DNA of 41,240 bases from Compostibacillus humi. Its GTDB lineage: Bacteria; Bacillota; Bacilli; Bacillales; Amphibacillaceae. Both the position numbers and the translations under genes were made by a program. The stretch is taken from the NCBI RefSeq assembly GCF_014637175.1, contig NZ_BMEV01000025.1:1-41240 (forward strand), read 5' to 3'. The notes beneath the pieces are model-generated. The model searched no databases. It saw only the letters and a program-made list of their open reading frames with translations, and had not been told where the DNA came from. The first letter of the stretch is position 1. Every line of letters begins with the position of its first letter. Positions 34,603 to 41,240 of the stretch are shown here, piece by piece.

Positions 34603-35166
34603 TTACACGTGACGAAGCCTTTTCCGTAAAGCTTCCCGTCCCCGGTGAATTCTCGTTTTCACCGTTCCAATCGGTATGTCCAAAATTTCGCTAATCTCCT
34701 GGAGGGAAAATTCCTCTAAATAACGCAAAACGATAATGCTGCGATATTTTGGAGGGAGCTCTGAAATTTCCTTATGAATGTAACGCTGAAGTTCGTTGCT
34801 TTCCAGTTCTTCGGCCGGCGTACGGTCAGATGCAGCCATCTGGGAGTACATATCCAAGCCATCAGTTCCTTTAACTTCCGCATCAAGGAAATAATCCGGT
34901 TTTCTTTTTCGTATTCGGTCAATGGACAAATTCGTTGCAATCCGATACAACCAAGATGAGAATTTCCTGCGTTCATCAAAGGAATCGATATTTACGTACG
35001 CACGAATAAATGCCTCCTGTGCTATATCCTCCGCCTCGTGTACATTGCCTAACATGCGATAACAATGCTGGTATATCTTATTCTGATACAATTCAACAAT
35101 TTCCCGATAGGCTGATTGATCCCCTTTTTTTACTTGCTTTATTCTTTCTTTTACGATATGTTCCAT
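34603..35166 (-). CDS. sigW: ECF sigma factor SigW
   Basis: A 187-residue extracytoplasmic-function sigma factor. Region 2 (YQNKIYQHCYRMLGNVHEAEDIAQEAFIRAY, then FSSWLYRIATNLSIDRIRKRKP) recognises the -10. Region 4 (LPPKYRSIIVLRYLEEFSLQEISEILDIPIGTVKTRIHRGREALRKRL) recognises the -35. It directs genes for resistance to antimicrobial peptides and envelope stress. ATG with GCGGAGG upstream. A SigW-type promoter precedes it. Confidence 0.95.
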   Translation of the reverse strand: MEHIVKERIKQVKKGDQSAYREIVELYQNKIYQHCYRMLGNVHEAEDIAQEAFIRAYVNIDSFDERRKFSSWLYRIATNLSIDRIRKRKPDYFLDAEVKGTDGLDMYSQMAASDRTPAEELESNELQRYIHKEISELPPKYRSIIVLRYLEEFSLQEISEILDIPIGTVKTRIHRGREALRKRLRHV

Positions 35167-35199
35167 TCATTTACCTCCGCTTACTTGCGGTATTATTGT

Positions 35200-35226
35200 T
35201 ACGTTTTAATCCGGTTGCAGGTTTCA
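35200..35226 (-). promoter_or_regulatory. SigW-type autoregulatory promoter
   Basis: Minus-strand TGAAAC (35226-35221), 17-base spacer, CGTA (35203-35200): the SigW consensus TGAAAC-N16/17-CGTA, located just upstream of sigW. Confidence 0.85.
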
Positions 35227-35345
35227 ATAAAAAATTTTTGATATTTTTAGCCTCTTCATCTATAAAATTGCAAATATTTTAATGTTGTCTTTTTTTAAAT
35301 ATCTTTTAATATAGTATACAGGATGTATAAAAGGAGGTAAATACG

Positions 35346-35504
35346 ATGACAAGAACGGCTTTATTGAACAAAATTGAGGAATGCCGCAAAGAAATGCTTT
35401 TACTTAGCAAACAACACGATTTATCCTCCGATATTGTCATTTCTTCAAGCAGAAAATTAGACAAGCTGATTAATGATTACTTGAAATATTGTTCCGTCCC
35501 ATAA
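35346..35504 (+). CDS. Spo0E-like sporulation regulatory protein, 52 residues
   Basis: A 52-residue protein resembling the Spo0E aspartyl-phosphate phosphatase family. It shows the helical-hairpin pattern LLNKIEECRKEMLLL then DLSSDIVISSSRKLDKLINDY, corresponding to the family signature with R-x-x-(M/L), the S-x-x-(L)-D core (here SSRKLD) and L-x-x-Y. Members dephosphorylate Spo0A~P and so delay sporulation. ATG at 35346 follows AAGGAGG, eight bases upstream. Divergent from sigW. It is short enough to be missed by default gene finders. Confidence 0.8.
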   Translation: MTRTALLNKIEECRKEMLLLSKQHDLSSDIVISSSRKLDKLINDYLKYCSVP

Positions 35505-35545
35505 AAATAGACATGAATCTGTTAAAAAGGATTCATGTCTATTTT
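35504..35545. terminator. Bidirectional terminator between Spo0E-like and mvaK2 genes
   Basis: A 16-bp stem AAAATAGACATGAATC/GATTCATGTCTATTTT with a 10-base loop. Its right arm overlaps the end of mvaK2 on the minus strand, and its left arm starts at the Spo0E-like stop. Confidence 0.88.
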
Positions 35546-36651
35546 ATTTCATCGTTAATGACACAGACACCTCGAATATCCGGCTGGAGACTGAGGGGGC
35601 GTATTCCTTCCTGCATCCAAGCCTTATTTAAATTTTCTTGCGCTTCCTTAGAAGGCATAAAACTAATTCCGCAATCTCCGCCGCCGGCACCCGATGGCTT
35701 TCCTGCACCGCCATATTTTTCGGCGATGTCACTTAATGTTTTAAGCAATGGAGTCTCAATGTCCGCTCCAGCATCCTTGCCCAAGCGAGCCAACGCTTTC
35801 CGATTCTCTTTCGTTCCTTCCATAAGAAGCGGCAAATTCCCTTGCCGAACGCCATCTGCCATCTTCTTTACAGCATTACGGCTCTGATATAAAAATAATG
35901 CAAACCGTTCAGGATTAGCCTTTTTTAATTTTAATACTTGGTCGACAAGTTTCCCGGTTGAAGCTGCTTTTTTTGTCCAGCCAACACAAAACAATATATT
36001 ATTCGGAATTGGGATTGGCTTTATGGATAAATAAAGCCAATTTTTCTCGATGAGATCATGTATAGATTTGCTATCCGACCATGCTTTCAGCAGCCATTCT
36101 GCCTGAAAAGAGGAATATTGGATCAGTCCGCCGAAACATGAGGCGGCAATGTCCGCCCCGGAGCCATTTCCTTGTATAATAACATGGGTTAAGGAAGCCA
36201 ATTTAAAAATCAGTTCTTTATCCGCTTCCTCTTTCAAAAAATAATTTAAGATTGCTGTTACTGCTGCCGTCGTCACTGCAGCACTGGAACCGAGGCCATA
36301 TTTTACTCCCGATTCATCTTTTAATTCACTGCGGATGGATAAACGGACAGGCGGAAAGGAAACTCCCTTTTCATCCAAATAGCGATACGCAATCGTCATT
36401 GCCTGTTCGACAAATTTCTTTCTCATATCCTCAATATGAAGAACGATATTCCCATTTTCCCATGAAAAAGATATATCGTTTAAGCCAAAATCCAACAAAG
36501 ATACACGATTTTCGTCTGATGCCTGAATCTCTGCAAATATATAACGGTCTACCGCCATAACCAAACAATGTTCATCCGGTTCCAGTACAGCGAATTCTCC
36601 TGCAATCATCAGCTTCCCGGGAACGCGAATCGTCATTTTTTCTGTATGCAA
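35539..36651 (-). CDS. mvaK2: Phosphomevalonate kinase
   Basis: A 370-residue GHMP kinase that phosphorylates mevalonate-5-phosphate to the diphosphate. It starts with VPGKLMIAGEFAVLEPDEHCLVMAVDRY, typical of bacterial phosphomevalonate kinases. The ATP-binding motif is GLGSSAAVTTAAVTAIL (about residues 118-135), and the C-terminal GGAGKPSGAGGGDCGISF corresponds to GHMP motif 3. Last gene of the mevalonate operon, 11 bases after mvaD. Confidence 0.92.
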   Translation of the reverse strand: MHTEKMTIRVPGKLMIAGEFAVLEPDEHCLVMAVDRYIFAEIQASDENRVSLLDFGLNDISFSWENGNIVLHIEDMRKKFVEQAMTIAYRYLDEKGVSFPPVRLSIRSELKDESGVKYGLGSSAAVTTAAVTAILNYFLKEEADKELIFKLASLTHVIIQGNGSGADIAASCFGGLIQYSSFQAEWLLKAWSDSKSIHDLIEKNWLYLSIKPIPIPNNILFCVGWTKKAASTGKLVDQVLKLKKANPERFALFLYQSRNAVKKMADGVRQGNLPLLMEGTKENRKALARLGKDAGADIETPLLKTLSDIAEKYGGAGKPSGAGGGDCGISFMPSKEAQENLNKAWMQEGIRPLSLQPDIRGVCVINDEIK

Positions 36652-36662
36652 GACTAATCCTC

Positions 36663-37637
36663 CTAAAGGTATGTAATTCCTGGTCCTGGCTTGCTCAATA
36701 TGACATCAGTGACATCAGGTATCGATTTTAATGCTGCAGCAACTTTTGCTTCGGACTCGGGCAGGTAAAGCACTTTCACGTTTGGTCCGGCATCAATCGT
36801 AAAATAGGCCGGTATCCCTTCTTCCCGTAATTGCTGCACAGCATGCATTACCCGTACGGTTGAATCAAGCCAATAGGTAAACGGCGGATTTGCTGCTAAC
36901 GTTGTTGCGTGCATTTTCAGACAGTTTGATTCGGCAATGGAACCGAGTTTTTCAAAATCCTTTTCCCGAATTGCTTCTTTAATATTTTCCAAATCATTCG
37001 GGACGGAAGCTAACCAACCGGAGTAATACGGGGAAGTATCCACCGTACGTTTCATGCCAGAACGGCTTGATACTTTTTTTGTTTTTGCAGTTAAGACAAC
37101 GCCAGCCATGCGAACATCCCAGTAATTTTCAGAAGCAATCGGAACTCCATAGGAATCCGAGCCGTCTTCCTTCTCCCCCATTTGCCATTCAACAAAACCA
37201 CCGTATATGGAACGGCAGGCAGAGCCAGAACCTTGTCTTGTCAAAATGGAAAGCTCTTTATCGTCCAGCTGTAAACCTAATGCTTTCGTTGCCGATGCTG
37301 CCAGCGCTGCAAAACCCGATGCTGAAGAGGCAAAACCGGCTGCCGTAGGAACTTCATTTGTAGAATCAATATGAGCATACCGTTCCGTCTTACTATAGGA
37401 GCGAATTAAATCGAGGTAGGAAGAAACCCGCTCGTAAGCTTCCCCTTCCACTTCTTTGCCGTTTAAAATAAAAACGTCCTTTGACAAATCATCGCGGAAT
37501 TCCGTCGTCGTTACGGTGTAAAAACCGTCAAGCGTTAAAGACAGGCTGCTGTTTGTCGGCAATATTAATTTTTCATTGCGCTTTCCCCAATATTTAATTA
37601 AAGCAATATTCGTATGTGCTTTCGCTGTTACTCTCAA
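36663..37637 (-). CDS. mvaD: Diphosphomevalonate decarboxylase
   Basis: A 324-residue GHMP-family enzyme that decarboxylates mevalonate diphosphate to isopentenyl diphosphate. Hallmarks are AHTNIALIKYWGKRN near the N-terminus, PTAAGFASSASGFAALA (about residue 95-115) with the ATP-loop serines, GSGSACRSIYGGFVEW, and DAGPNVKVLYL at the end. The upstream ATG (eight codons earlier) lacks a binding site; TTG at 37637 lies eight bases after AAAGGAG and gives the family's usual start MRVTAKAH. The catalytic residues look intact. Confidence 0.93.
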   Translation of the reverse strand: MRVTAKAHTNIALIKYWGKRNEKLILPTNSSLSLTLDGFYTVTTTEFRDDLSKDVFILNGKEVEGEAYERVSSYLDLIRSYSKTERYAHIDSTNEVPTAAGFASSASGFAALAASATKALGLQLDDKELSILTRQGSGSACRSIYGGFVEWQMGEKEDGSDSYGVPIASENYWDVRMAGVVLTAKTKKVSSRSGMKRTVDTSPYYSGWLASVPNDLENIKEAIREKDFEKLGSIAESNCLKMHATTLAANPPFTYWLDSTVRVMHAVQQLREEGIPAYFTIDAGPNVKVLYLPESEAKVAAALKSIPDVTDVILSKPGPGITYL

Positions 37638-37731
37638 TGACTTAACTCCTTTTTTTCGCATTAATGGTGTATTTACCTATCCATACTTAATCATGCACGT
37701 AATTTGTATTATTCCATGCTTATATAAATAA

Positions 37732-37761
37732 TTCCACCAGCGAAAGGATAGGCTGGTGGAA
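37732..37761 (-). other. Intercistronic hairpin between mvaK1 and mvaD
   Basis: A perfect 9-bp inverted repeat TTCCACCAG/CTGGTGGAA with a 12-base loop. On the minus strand it is followed by an AT-rich but not uniform T tail (TTATTTATAT), so it may be a weak terminator, attenuator or processing site. Confidence 0.55.
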
Positions 37762-37817
37762 AATGAATTTAGCTTGGGCAAACATTCCACATGCATTTGC
37801 TTAAGCGATTAGGAAAT

Positions 37818-38798
37818 TTATTCTTCCATCGAGCTACTCGGGCTCTTCTTTAAAACAAAAGGCCATACTGCATGGGCACCATATTTTCTTAATTTTTCTG
37901 CCAGCTGACGGGAATGCATTTCATTCTGGGCAAGAGCAATAATACAGCCTCCATTTCCTCCGCCAGTCAATTTCGCTCCAAGGGCACCTTCTTGCTTAGC
38001 AAAATAAATTAGCCGATTTAACCCAGCGTCACTAACCCCTAACGCCTCTAATTCTTTTTGTGCTTCATCTAATAATTGGCCTAAAATGTATTTTCCGGCC
38101 TTCTCCAATGCATGTTTTGCCTGATACGTCAATTCACCGATCCGTTCCAATTTCCGCTGGATTTTTTTCGGTGCTGCTTTCAATAAGCGGGCAACCGACT
38201 CAACAGATGAACGGGTGTCCCCGACCCGGCCAGAATCTGCCACGATGAAGTGAAAGTCTTCCTTCAAATGAATGTACTGAATTGGAGATTCTTTTTCAAA
38301 CCAAATAGGAGAATCCAGCGTTATCGTCAATGTATCGATTCCGCTTGGTGACCCATGGGCAAACCTTTCAGCAATATTCGCCAGGTTCAGTATTTCCTTT
38401 TCATTGTAGGAACGGTTTGCATAGGCAAAAAGTGACCGGATAATCGAAATGGCTACAGAGGCGCTTGAGCCAAGACCTTTCCCGGGAGGAATGGATGAGC
38501 TTATACGAATAAGCAAATCCCGGCATGGCAAGCCTAAATAATCTAATGTTCCTCTGATACATTTGGCGATTCCCTTTAACGAATGTGGGACGGAATCCAT
38601 CGGACCATGATAAAAGGCGCTGTCCAGTTTTACCGATCCTGGCACGTATTCTACGACGGTTTCCACACCGATTAGCGGAAATGGAAGGGCAATTGCGGGC
38701 TGTCCGTGTACAACCGCATGTTCCCCTATTAGTATCACTTTACTGTGAGCAACGCCAATCGCTGTTTTTTCTGTTGTCGTTACCTTTTCTGCACTCAT
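37818..38798 (-). CDS. mvaK1: Mevalonate kinase
   Basis: A 326-residue GHMP kinase producing mevalonate-5-phosphate. It contains SKVILIGEHAVVHGQPAIALPF near residues 18-40, the glycine-rich ATP motif PPGKGLGSSASVAISIIRS (about 107-125), and GAKLTGGGNGGCIIAL near the end (motif 3). The start ATG overlaps the mvaA stop (ATGA), indicating coupling. The 156-base gap to mvaD holds a hairpin. Confidence 0.93.
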   Translation of the reverse strand: MSAEKVTTTEKTAIGVAHSKVILIGEHAVVHGQPAIALPFPLIGVETVVEYVPGSVKLDSAFYHGPMDSVPHSLKGIAKCIRGTLDYLGLPCRDLLIRISSSIPPGKGLGSSASVAISIIRSLFAYANRSYNEKEILNLANIAERFAHGSPSGIDTLTITLDSPIWFEKESPIQYIHLKEDFHFIVADSGRVGDTRSSVESVARLLKAAPKKIQRKLERIGELTYQAKHALEKAGKYILGQLLDEAQKELEALGVSDAGLNRLIYFAKQEGALGAKLTGGGNGGCIIALAQNEMHSRQLAEKLRKYGAHAVWPFVLKKSPSSSMEE

Positions 38799-40084
38799 TT
38801 TGTCAACTGTTCCACCAATTCTTTTGCTTTACCAACACGGATTTCTTTTCGTTTAATCAATTCTTCTGCAACGATATCAATCATCTCCCCTGTAGCTCCT
38901 GCAGCTATTGCAACCGAGCGAGAATGCAATGCCATGTGTCCTTTTTGAATTCCGTCTGTTGCCAATGCCTTTAACGCTCCCAAATTTTGTGCTAATCCTA
39001 CAGCAACAATAACTTCCGCCAATTCTCTTGACGATTGGATATCCATCAGATCTAAAGCGAATTTCGCCAGCGGATGAACCCGTGTTGCACCACCGACAGT
39101 GCCGATAGACATTGGTAATTCCAATTCCCCGACTAAATTACCTTCTTCATCTTTATACCACTCGGTCATTGACGTATATACACCATTTCTGCTTGCATAT
39201 GCATGGGCTCCGGCTTCCACTGCGCGCCAATCATTCCCCGTCGCTATAACTACCGGATCAATTCCATTCATAATTCCTTTATTATGAGTAACCGCCCGGT
39301 ACGGGTCAGACGCGGCAAACTCATAGGCAAGAATAACCCCATCCCTAACTTCCTCGCCAGAGAAATCTCCGGTTTTCAGCAGTTCTGGAGGAATGACGCA
39401 CCGTGCCTTTGCCAAGCATTGATCAGCGTAGTTTGAGAGAATTCTTAAATACACTTTTCCTTTCGTCAATTCCTCTACCGTCGGGGCAAGGGATTCAACC
39501 ATTGTATTGATAATATTTGCCCCCATCGCATCACATGTATCGATATATAAATGCAATATAAGCATTTTGCTATATGCCGATTGTGCGTCATCATTCAAGA
39601 TGCGGACATCTAAATCCTTTGCACCGCCGCCCCTTGCAACAATACTCGGATATGCATCATTGGCAGCTTTAATTAGCATCTCCTTTTCCTTAAGCAATGT
39701 TTCCTTTGCCTTAGAGAAATCCTCACAGCCAACGACCTGAATCTGACCAATCATAATTCTCTCCGTTGAAGTGGCCGTAAACCCGCCTGCCTGGCGGACA
39801 ATTCTTGCAATATGACTCGATGAGGCAACGATTGAAGCTTCCTCTACTGCCATTGGTACGACATAATCTTTGCCATTAATTAGAAAGTTCAAGCCAAGAC
39901 CAAGAGGAAGCTGAAATGTACCGATGACATTTTCAATCATTTTGTCCGCAGTATCAACCGTTAATGGAGCATCTTCCGTAAGCTTCGTAAAATTATCGTC
40001 AGAAAAAGTATGTAGCTTTTTTAACAAACTTCTACGTTCTTCCACCGACATATTATAGAATCCAGGTATTCTGGATGTTTCCAT
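38795..40084 (-). CDS. mvaA: Hydroxymethylglutaryl-CoA reductase, class II
   Basis: A 429-residue enzyme that reduces HMG-CoA to mevalonate, the committed step of the mevalonate route. It shows ENVIGTFQLPLGLGLNF (residues 51-67), the catalytic-glutamate segment MAVEEASIVASSS (78-90), DAMGANIINTMVE, NKGIMNGIDPVVIATGNDWRAVEAGAHAYA with the catalytic Lys and Asp, GTVGGATRVHP and the mobile flap with GHMALH. Class II (bacterial, no membrane anchor). First gene of the operon, with a TGTTATAAT extended -10 upstream; binding site AAAAGGA. Confidence 0.95.
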   Translation of the reverse strand: METSRIPGFYNMSVEERRSLLKKLHTFSDDNFTKLTEDAPLTVDTADKMIENVIGTFQLPLGLGLNFLINGKDYVVPMAVEEASIVASSSHIARIVRQAGGFTATSTERIMIGQIQVVGCEDFSKAKETLLKEKEMLIKAANDAYPSIVARGGGAKDLDVRILNDDAQSAYSKMLILHLYIDTCDAMGANIINTMVESLAPTVEELTKGKVYLRILSNYADQCLAKARCVIPPELLKTGDFSGEEVRDGVILAYEFAASDPYRAVTHNKGIMNGIDPVVIATGNDWRAVEAGAHAYASRNGVYTSMTEWYKDEEGNLVGELELPMSIGTVGGATRVHPLAKFALDLMDIQSSRELAEVIVAVGLAQNLGALKALATDGIQKGHMALHSRSVAIAAGATGEMIDIVAEELIKRKEIRVGKAKELVEQLTK

Positions 40085-40136
40085 AGTGTATCATCCTTTT
40101 AATCCAATTCTTAATTTCGCACGATAATCCAGTAAT

Positions 40137-40145
40137 ATTATAACA
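40137..40145 (-). promoter_or_regulatory. Extended -10 promoter of the mevalonate operon
   Basis: Minus-strand TGTTATAAT, about 53 bases before the mvaA start; the -35 is weak, as usual for extended -10 promoters. Confidence 0.5.
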
Positions 40146-40258
40146 TGTTCTTCTTATTATCTTTATTAGAAAAAAGCAAATTATGATAAAAAATTCTTCA
40201 AAAGTTATCTCTATTAATTCTATCTTAACTTATTATGTAAAAAAACCGCGTATAATGC

Positions 40259-40290
40259 AAATAAACAAGGTATTCATACCTTGTTTATTT
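40259..40290 (-). terminator. Terminator of the tRNA operon
   Basis: A 14-bp perfect stem AAATAAACAAGGTA/TACCTTGTTTATTT with a 4-base loop, between tRNA-Lys and mvaA. Confidence 0.8.
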
Positions 40291-40316
40291 CCTCGCTGTG
40301 TATAAAGCTTTCATAA

Positions 40317-40389
40317 TGAGCCATGAAGGACTCGAACCTTCGACCCTCTGATTAAAAGTCAGATGCTCTACCGACTGAGCTAATGGCTC
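40317..40389 (-). tRNA. tRNA-Lys (UUU)
   Basis: A 73-base cloverleaf with acceptor GAGCCAT/ATGGCTC, D-arm AGCTCAGTCGGTAGAGC, anticodon loop CTTTTAA (anticodon TTT) and T-arm GGTTCGAGTCC. Discriminator A; the 3' CCA is not encoded. Confidence 0.97.
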
Positions 40390-40417
40390 TGCTTGCCTTT
40401 ACAAAAAGGCAAAAAAA

Positions 40418-40491
40418 TGGCTGGGCTACTAGGATTCGAACCTAGGATCACGGGACCAAAACCCGTTGCCTTACCGCTTGGCTATAGCCCA
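40418..40491 (-). tRNA. tRNA-Gln (UUG)
   Basis: Cloverleaf with acceptor TGGGCTA/TAGCCCA, anticodon loop TTTTGGT (anticodon TTG) and T-loop GGTTCGAATCC; CCA encoded at the 3' end. Confidence 0.96.
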
Positions 40492-40510
40492 ACAATAAAA
40501 ATTCAGTTAA

Positions 40511-40595
40511 TGGTGGAGGGGGAGAGATTCGAACTCCCGAACCCTGAGGGAGCGGATTTACAGTCCGCCGCGTTTAGCCACTTCGCTACCCCTCC
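40511..40595 (-). tRNA. tRNA-Tyr (GUA)
   Basis: Class II tRNA with a long variable arm. Acceptor GGAGGGG/CCCCTCC, anticodon loop with GTA (GGACTGTAAATCC), T-arm GAGTTCGAATCTC, CCA encoded. Confidence 0.97.
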
Positions 40596-40637
40596 ATATA
40601 TTTTCCTTTAACTTATATTTTATGCTTATGAAATGAA

Positions 40638-40713
<76 letters not shown>

Positions 40714-40745
40714 ATATTTATTAACAAGTATAATTAGCATAAAAC

Positions 40746-40835
40746 TTATGGGAAATATTGGGTTGCTCGTCGTGTTGCAAGCTTATTCAGTGACGCAGCA
40801 CTCCTCGCAACTCGCAGCATATTCGGCAGATGCAT
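40746..40835 (-). other. Short odd frame (29 codons) inside a tRNA-cluster insertion
   Basis: Between tRNA-Thr and the tRNA-Thr fragment, an ATG frame encodes MHLPNMLRVARSAASLNKLA and nine more residues ending YFP. There is no clear binding site. The surrounding stretch is more GC-rich than the flanking spacers. An 8-base direct repeat TTGCTCGT (40763 and 40835) bounds most of it. I treat it as part of a small inserted or recombined element, not a proven gene. Confidence 0.35.
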
Positions 40836-40840
40836 TGCTC

Positions 40841-40869
40841 GTTGCTCTACCAATTGAGCTAGACCGGCA
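40841..40869 (-). pseudogene. Truncated copy of tRNA-Thr (5' part only)
   Basis: 29 bases identical to tRNA-Thr plus one flanking base (40686-40714): acceptor 5' strand, whole D-arm and start of the anticodon stem. The anticodon, T-arm and 3' end are missing, so it cannot be a functional tRNA. Confidence 0.9.
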
Positions 40870-40894
40870 AAGGAAAAATACCCTTAGACACAAA

Positions 40895-40970
40895 TGGTGG
40901 AGGATACAGGGCTCGAACCTGTGACCCCTTGCTTGTAAGGCAAGTGCTCTCCCAGCTGAGCTAATCCTCC
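40895..40970 (-). tRNA. tRNA-Val (UAC)
   Basis: Acceptor GGAGGAT/ATCCTCC, D-arm AGCTCAGCTGGGAGAGC, anticodon loop CTTACAA (anticodon TAC), T-arm AGGTTCGAGCCCT; CCA encoded. Confidence 0.97.
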
Positions 40971-40978
40971 AGAAAAAG

Positions 40979-41050
40979 TGACCCGTACGGGATTCGAACC
41001 CGTGTTACCGCCGTGAAAGGGCGGTGTCTTAACCACTTGACCAACGGGCC
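40979..41050 (-). tRNA. tRNA-Glu (UUC)
   Basis: A 72-base cloverleaf. Acceptor GGCCCGT/ACGGGTC, anticodon loop CTTTCAC (anticodon TTC), T-arm GGGTTCGAATCCC, discriminator A; the 3' CCA is not encoded. First tRNA of the operon. Confidence 0.97.
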
Positions 41051-41092
41051 ATATCGGTAATAAAATTTGTGGTTTTCGAACTGACGAATTCT

Positions 41093-41121
41093 ATTATAAC
41101 CGGGTTTCGACAATTTGTAAA
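41093..41121 (-). promoter_or_regulatory. Sigma-A promoter of the tRNA operon
   Basis: Minus-strand TTTACA (41121-41116), exactly 17 bases, TATAAT (41098-41093): a near-consensus promoter about 40 bases upstream of tRNA-Glu. Confidence 0.8.
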
Positions 41122-41240
41122 GGGTAAAATTATTTAAGTTTACCGATTTTCTTTGTTATACCTTCAATCCATTCGTATTTTTTAATCGAAGAAACTTGAA
41201 TTTATATTTCTGTGTGGAAAAAGTTTATTTTTACCAACAC

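Overview
The window looks like chromosomal DNA of a spore-forming, Gram-positive member of the Bacillaceae (Bacillota). Ribosome binding sites are strong AGGAGG types, TTG and GTG starts are common, and there is a Spo0E-like phosphatase and an AI-2E/YtvI-type membrane protein. It also has a glmS ribozyme, a SigW-RsiW pair and the cdaA-cdaR-glmM operon. I cannot name the species from sequence alone. One trait is less usual for a Bacillus relative: a mevalonate-pathway operon.

Layout. 1-2.65 kb (+): ketopantoate reductase, a DUF1992 protein and an AI-2E family membrane protein. 2.7-5.9 kb: a probable SLC13 permease remnant, an FMN reductase, a small two-helix membrane protein, a DedA protein and a GrpB-family protein. 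5.9-6.3 kb: a chimeric wreck in which the start of a histidine phosphatase runs into the end of a YtxJ-like gene. 6.5-7.9 kb: the most interesting system, an HTH+TPR (RRNPP/NprR-like) regulator overlapping a 46-residue secreted peptide gene, followed by a terminator. 8.4-12.2 kb: DUF4256, MFS exporter, SRPBCC, 4-OT tautomerase and AraC/GyrI regulator genes. 12.3-15.3 kb: a decayed region where an ABC-2 exporter gene (frameshifted) is joined to a decapitated CadA-type P-type ATPase. 15.5-21.4 kb: aspartate dehydrogenase, a nucleotidyltransferase, a family 6 DNA glycosylase, an AgcS amino acid symporter, and GNAT, TPR and VOC proteins.

21.7-35.5 kb is a core cell-envelope block on the minus strand. 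It holds glmS with its ribozyme leader; a riboswitch-controlled cobalamin uptake and salvage operon (btuF-btuC-btuD/cbiZ fusion-pduO); an S9 peptidase; cdaA-cdaR-glmM; and sigW-rsiW with a SigW-type autoregulatory promoter. glmM supplies glucosamine-1-phosphate from the GlmS product, and CdaA makes c-di-AMP next to it. A divergent Spo0E-like gene sits beside sigW. 35.5-40.1 kb is the mevalonate operon mvaA-mvaK1-mvaD-mvaK2. 40.3-41.1 kb is a tRNA operon (Glu, Val, Thr, Tyr, Gln, Lys) with a strong promoter; a partial copy of tRNA-Thr and a short odd insertion lie inside it.

Two themes stand out: a candidate peptide quorum-sensing pair, and repeated deletion scars that fuse unrelated genes, suggesting ongoing gene loss in the accessory parts of this region.
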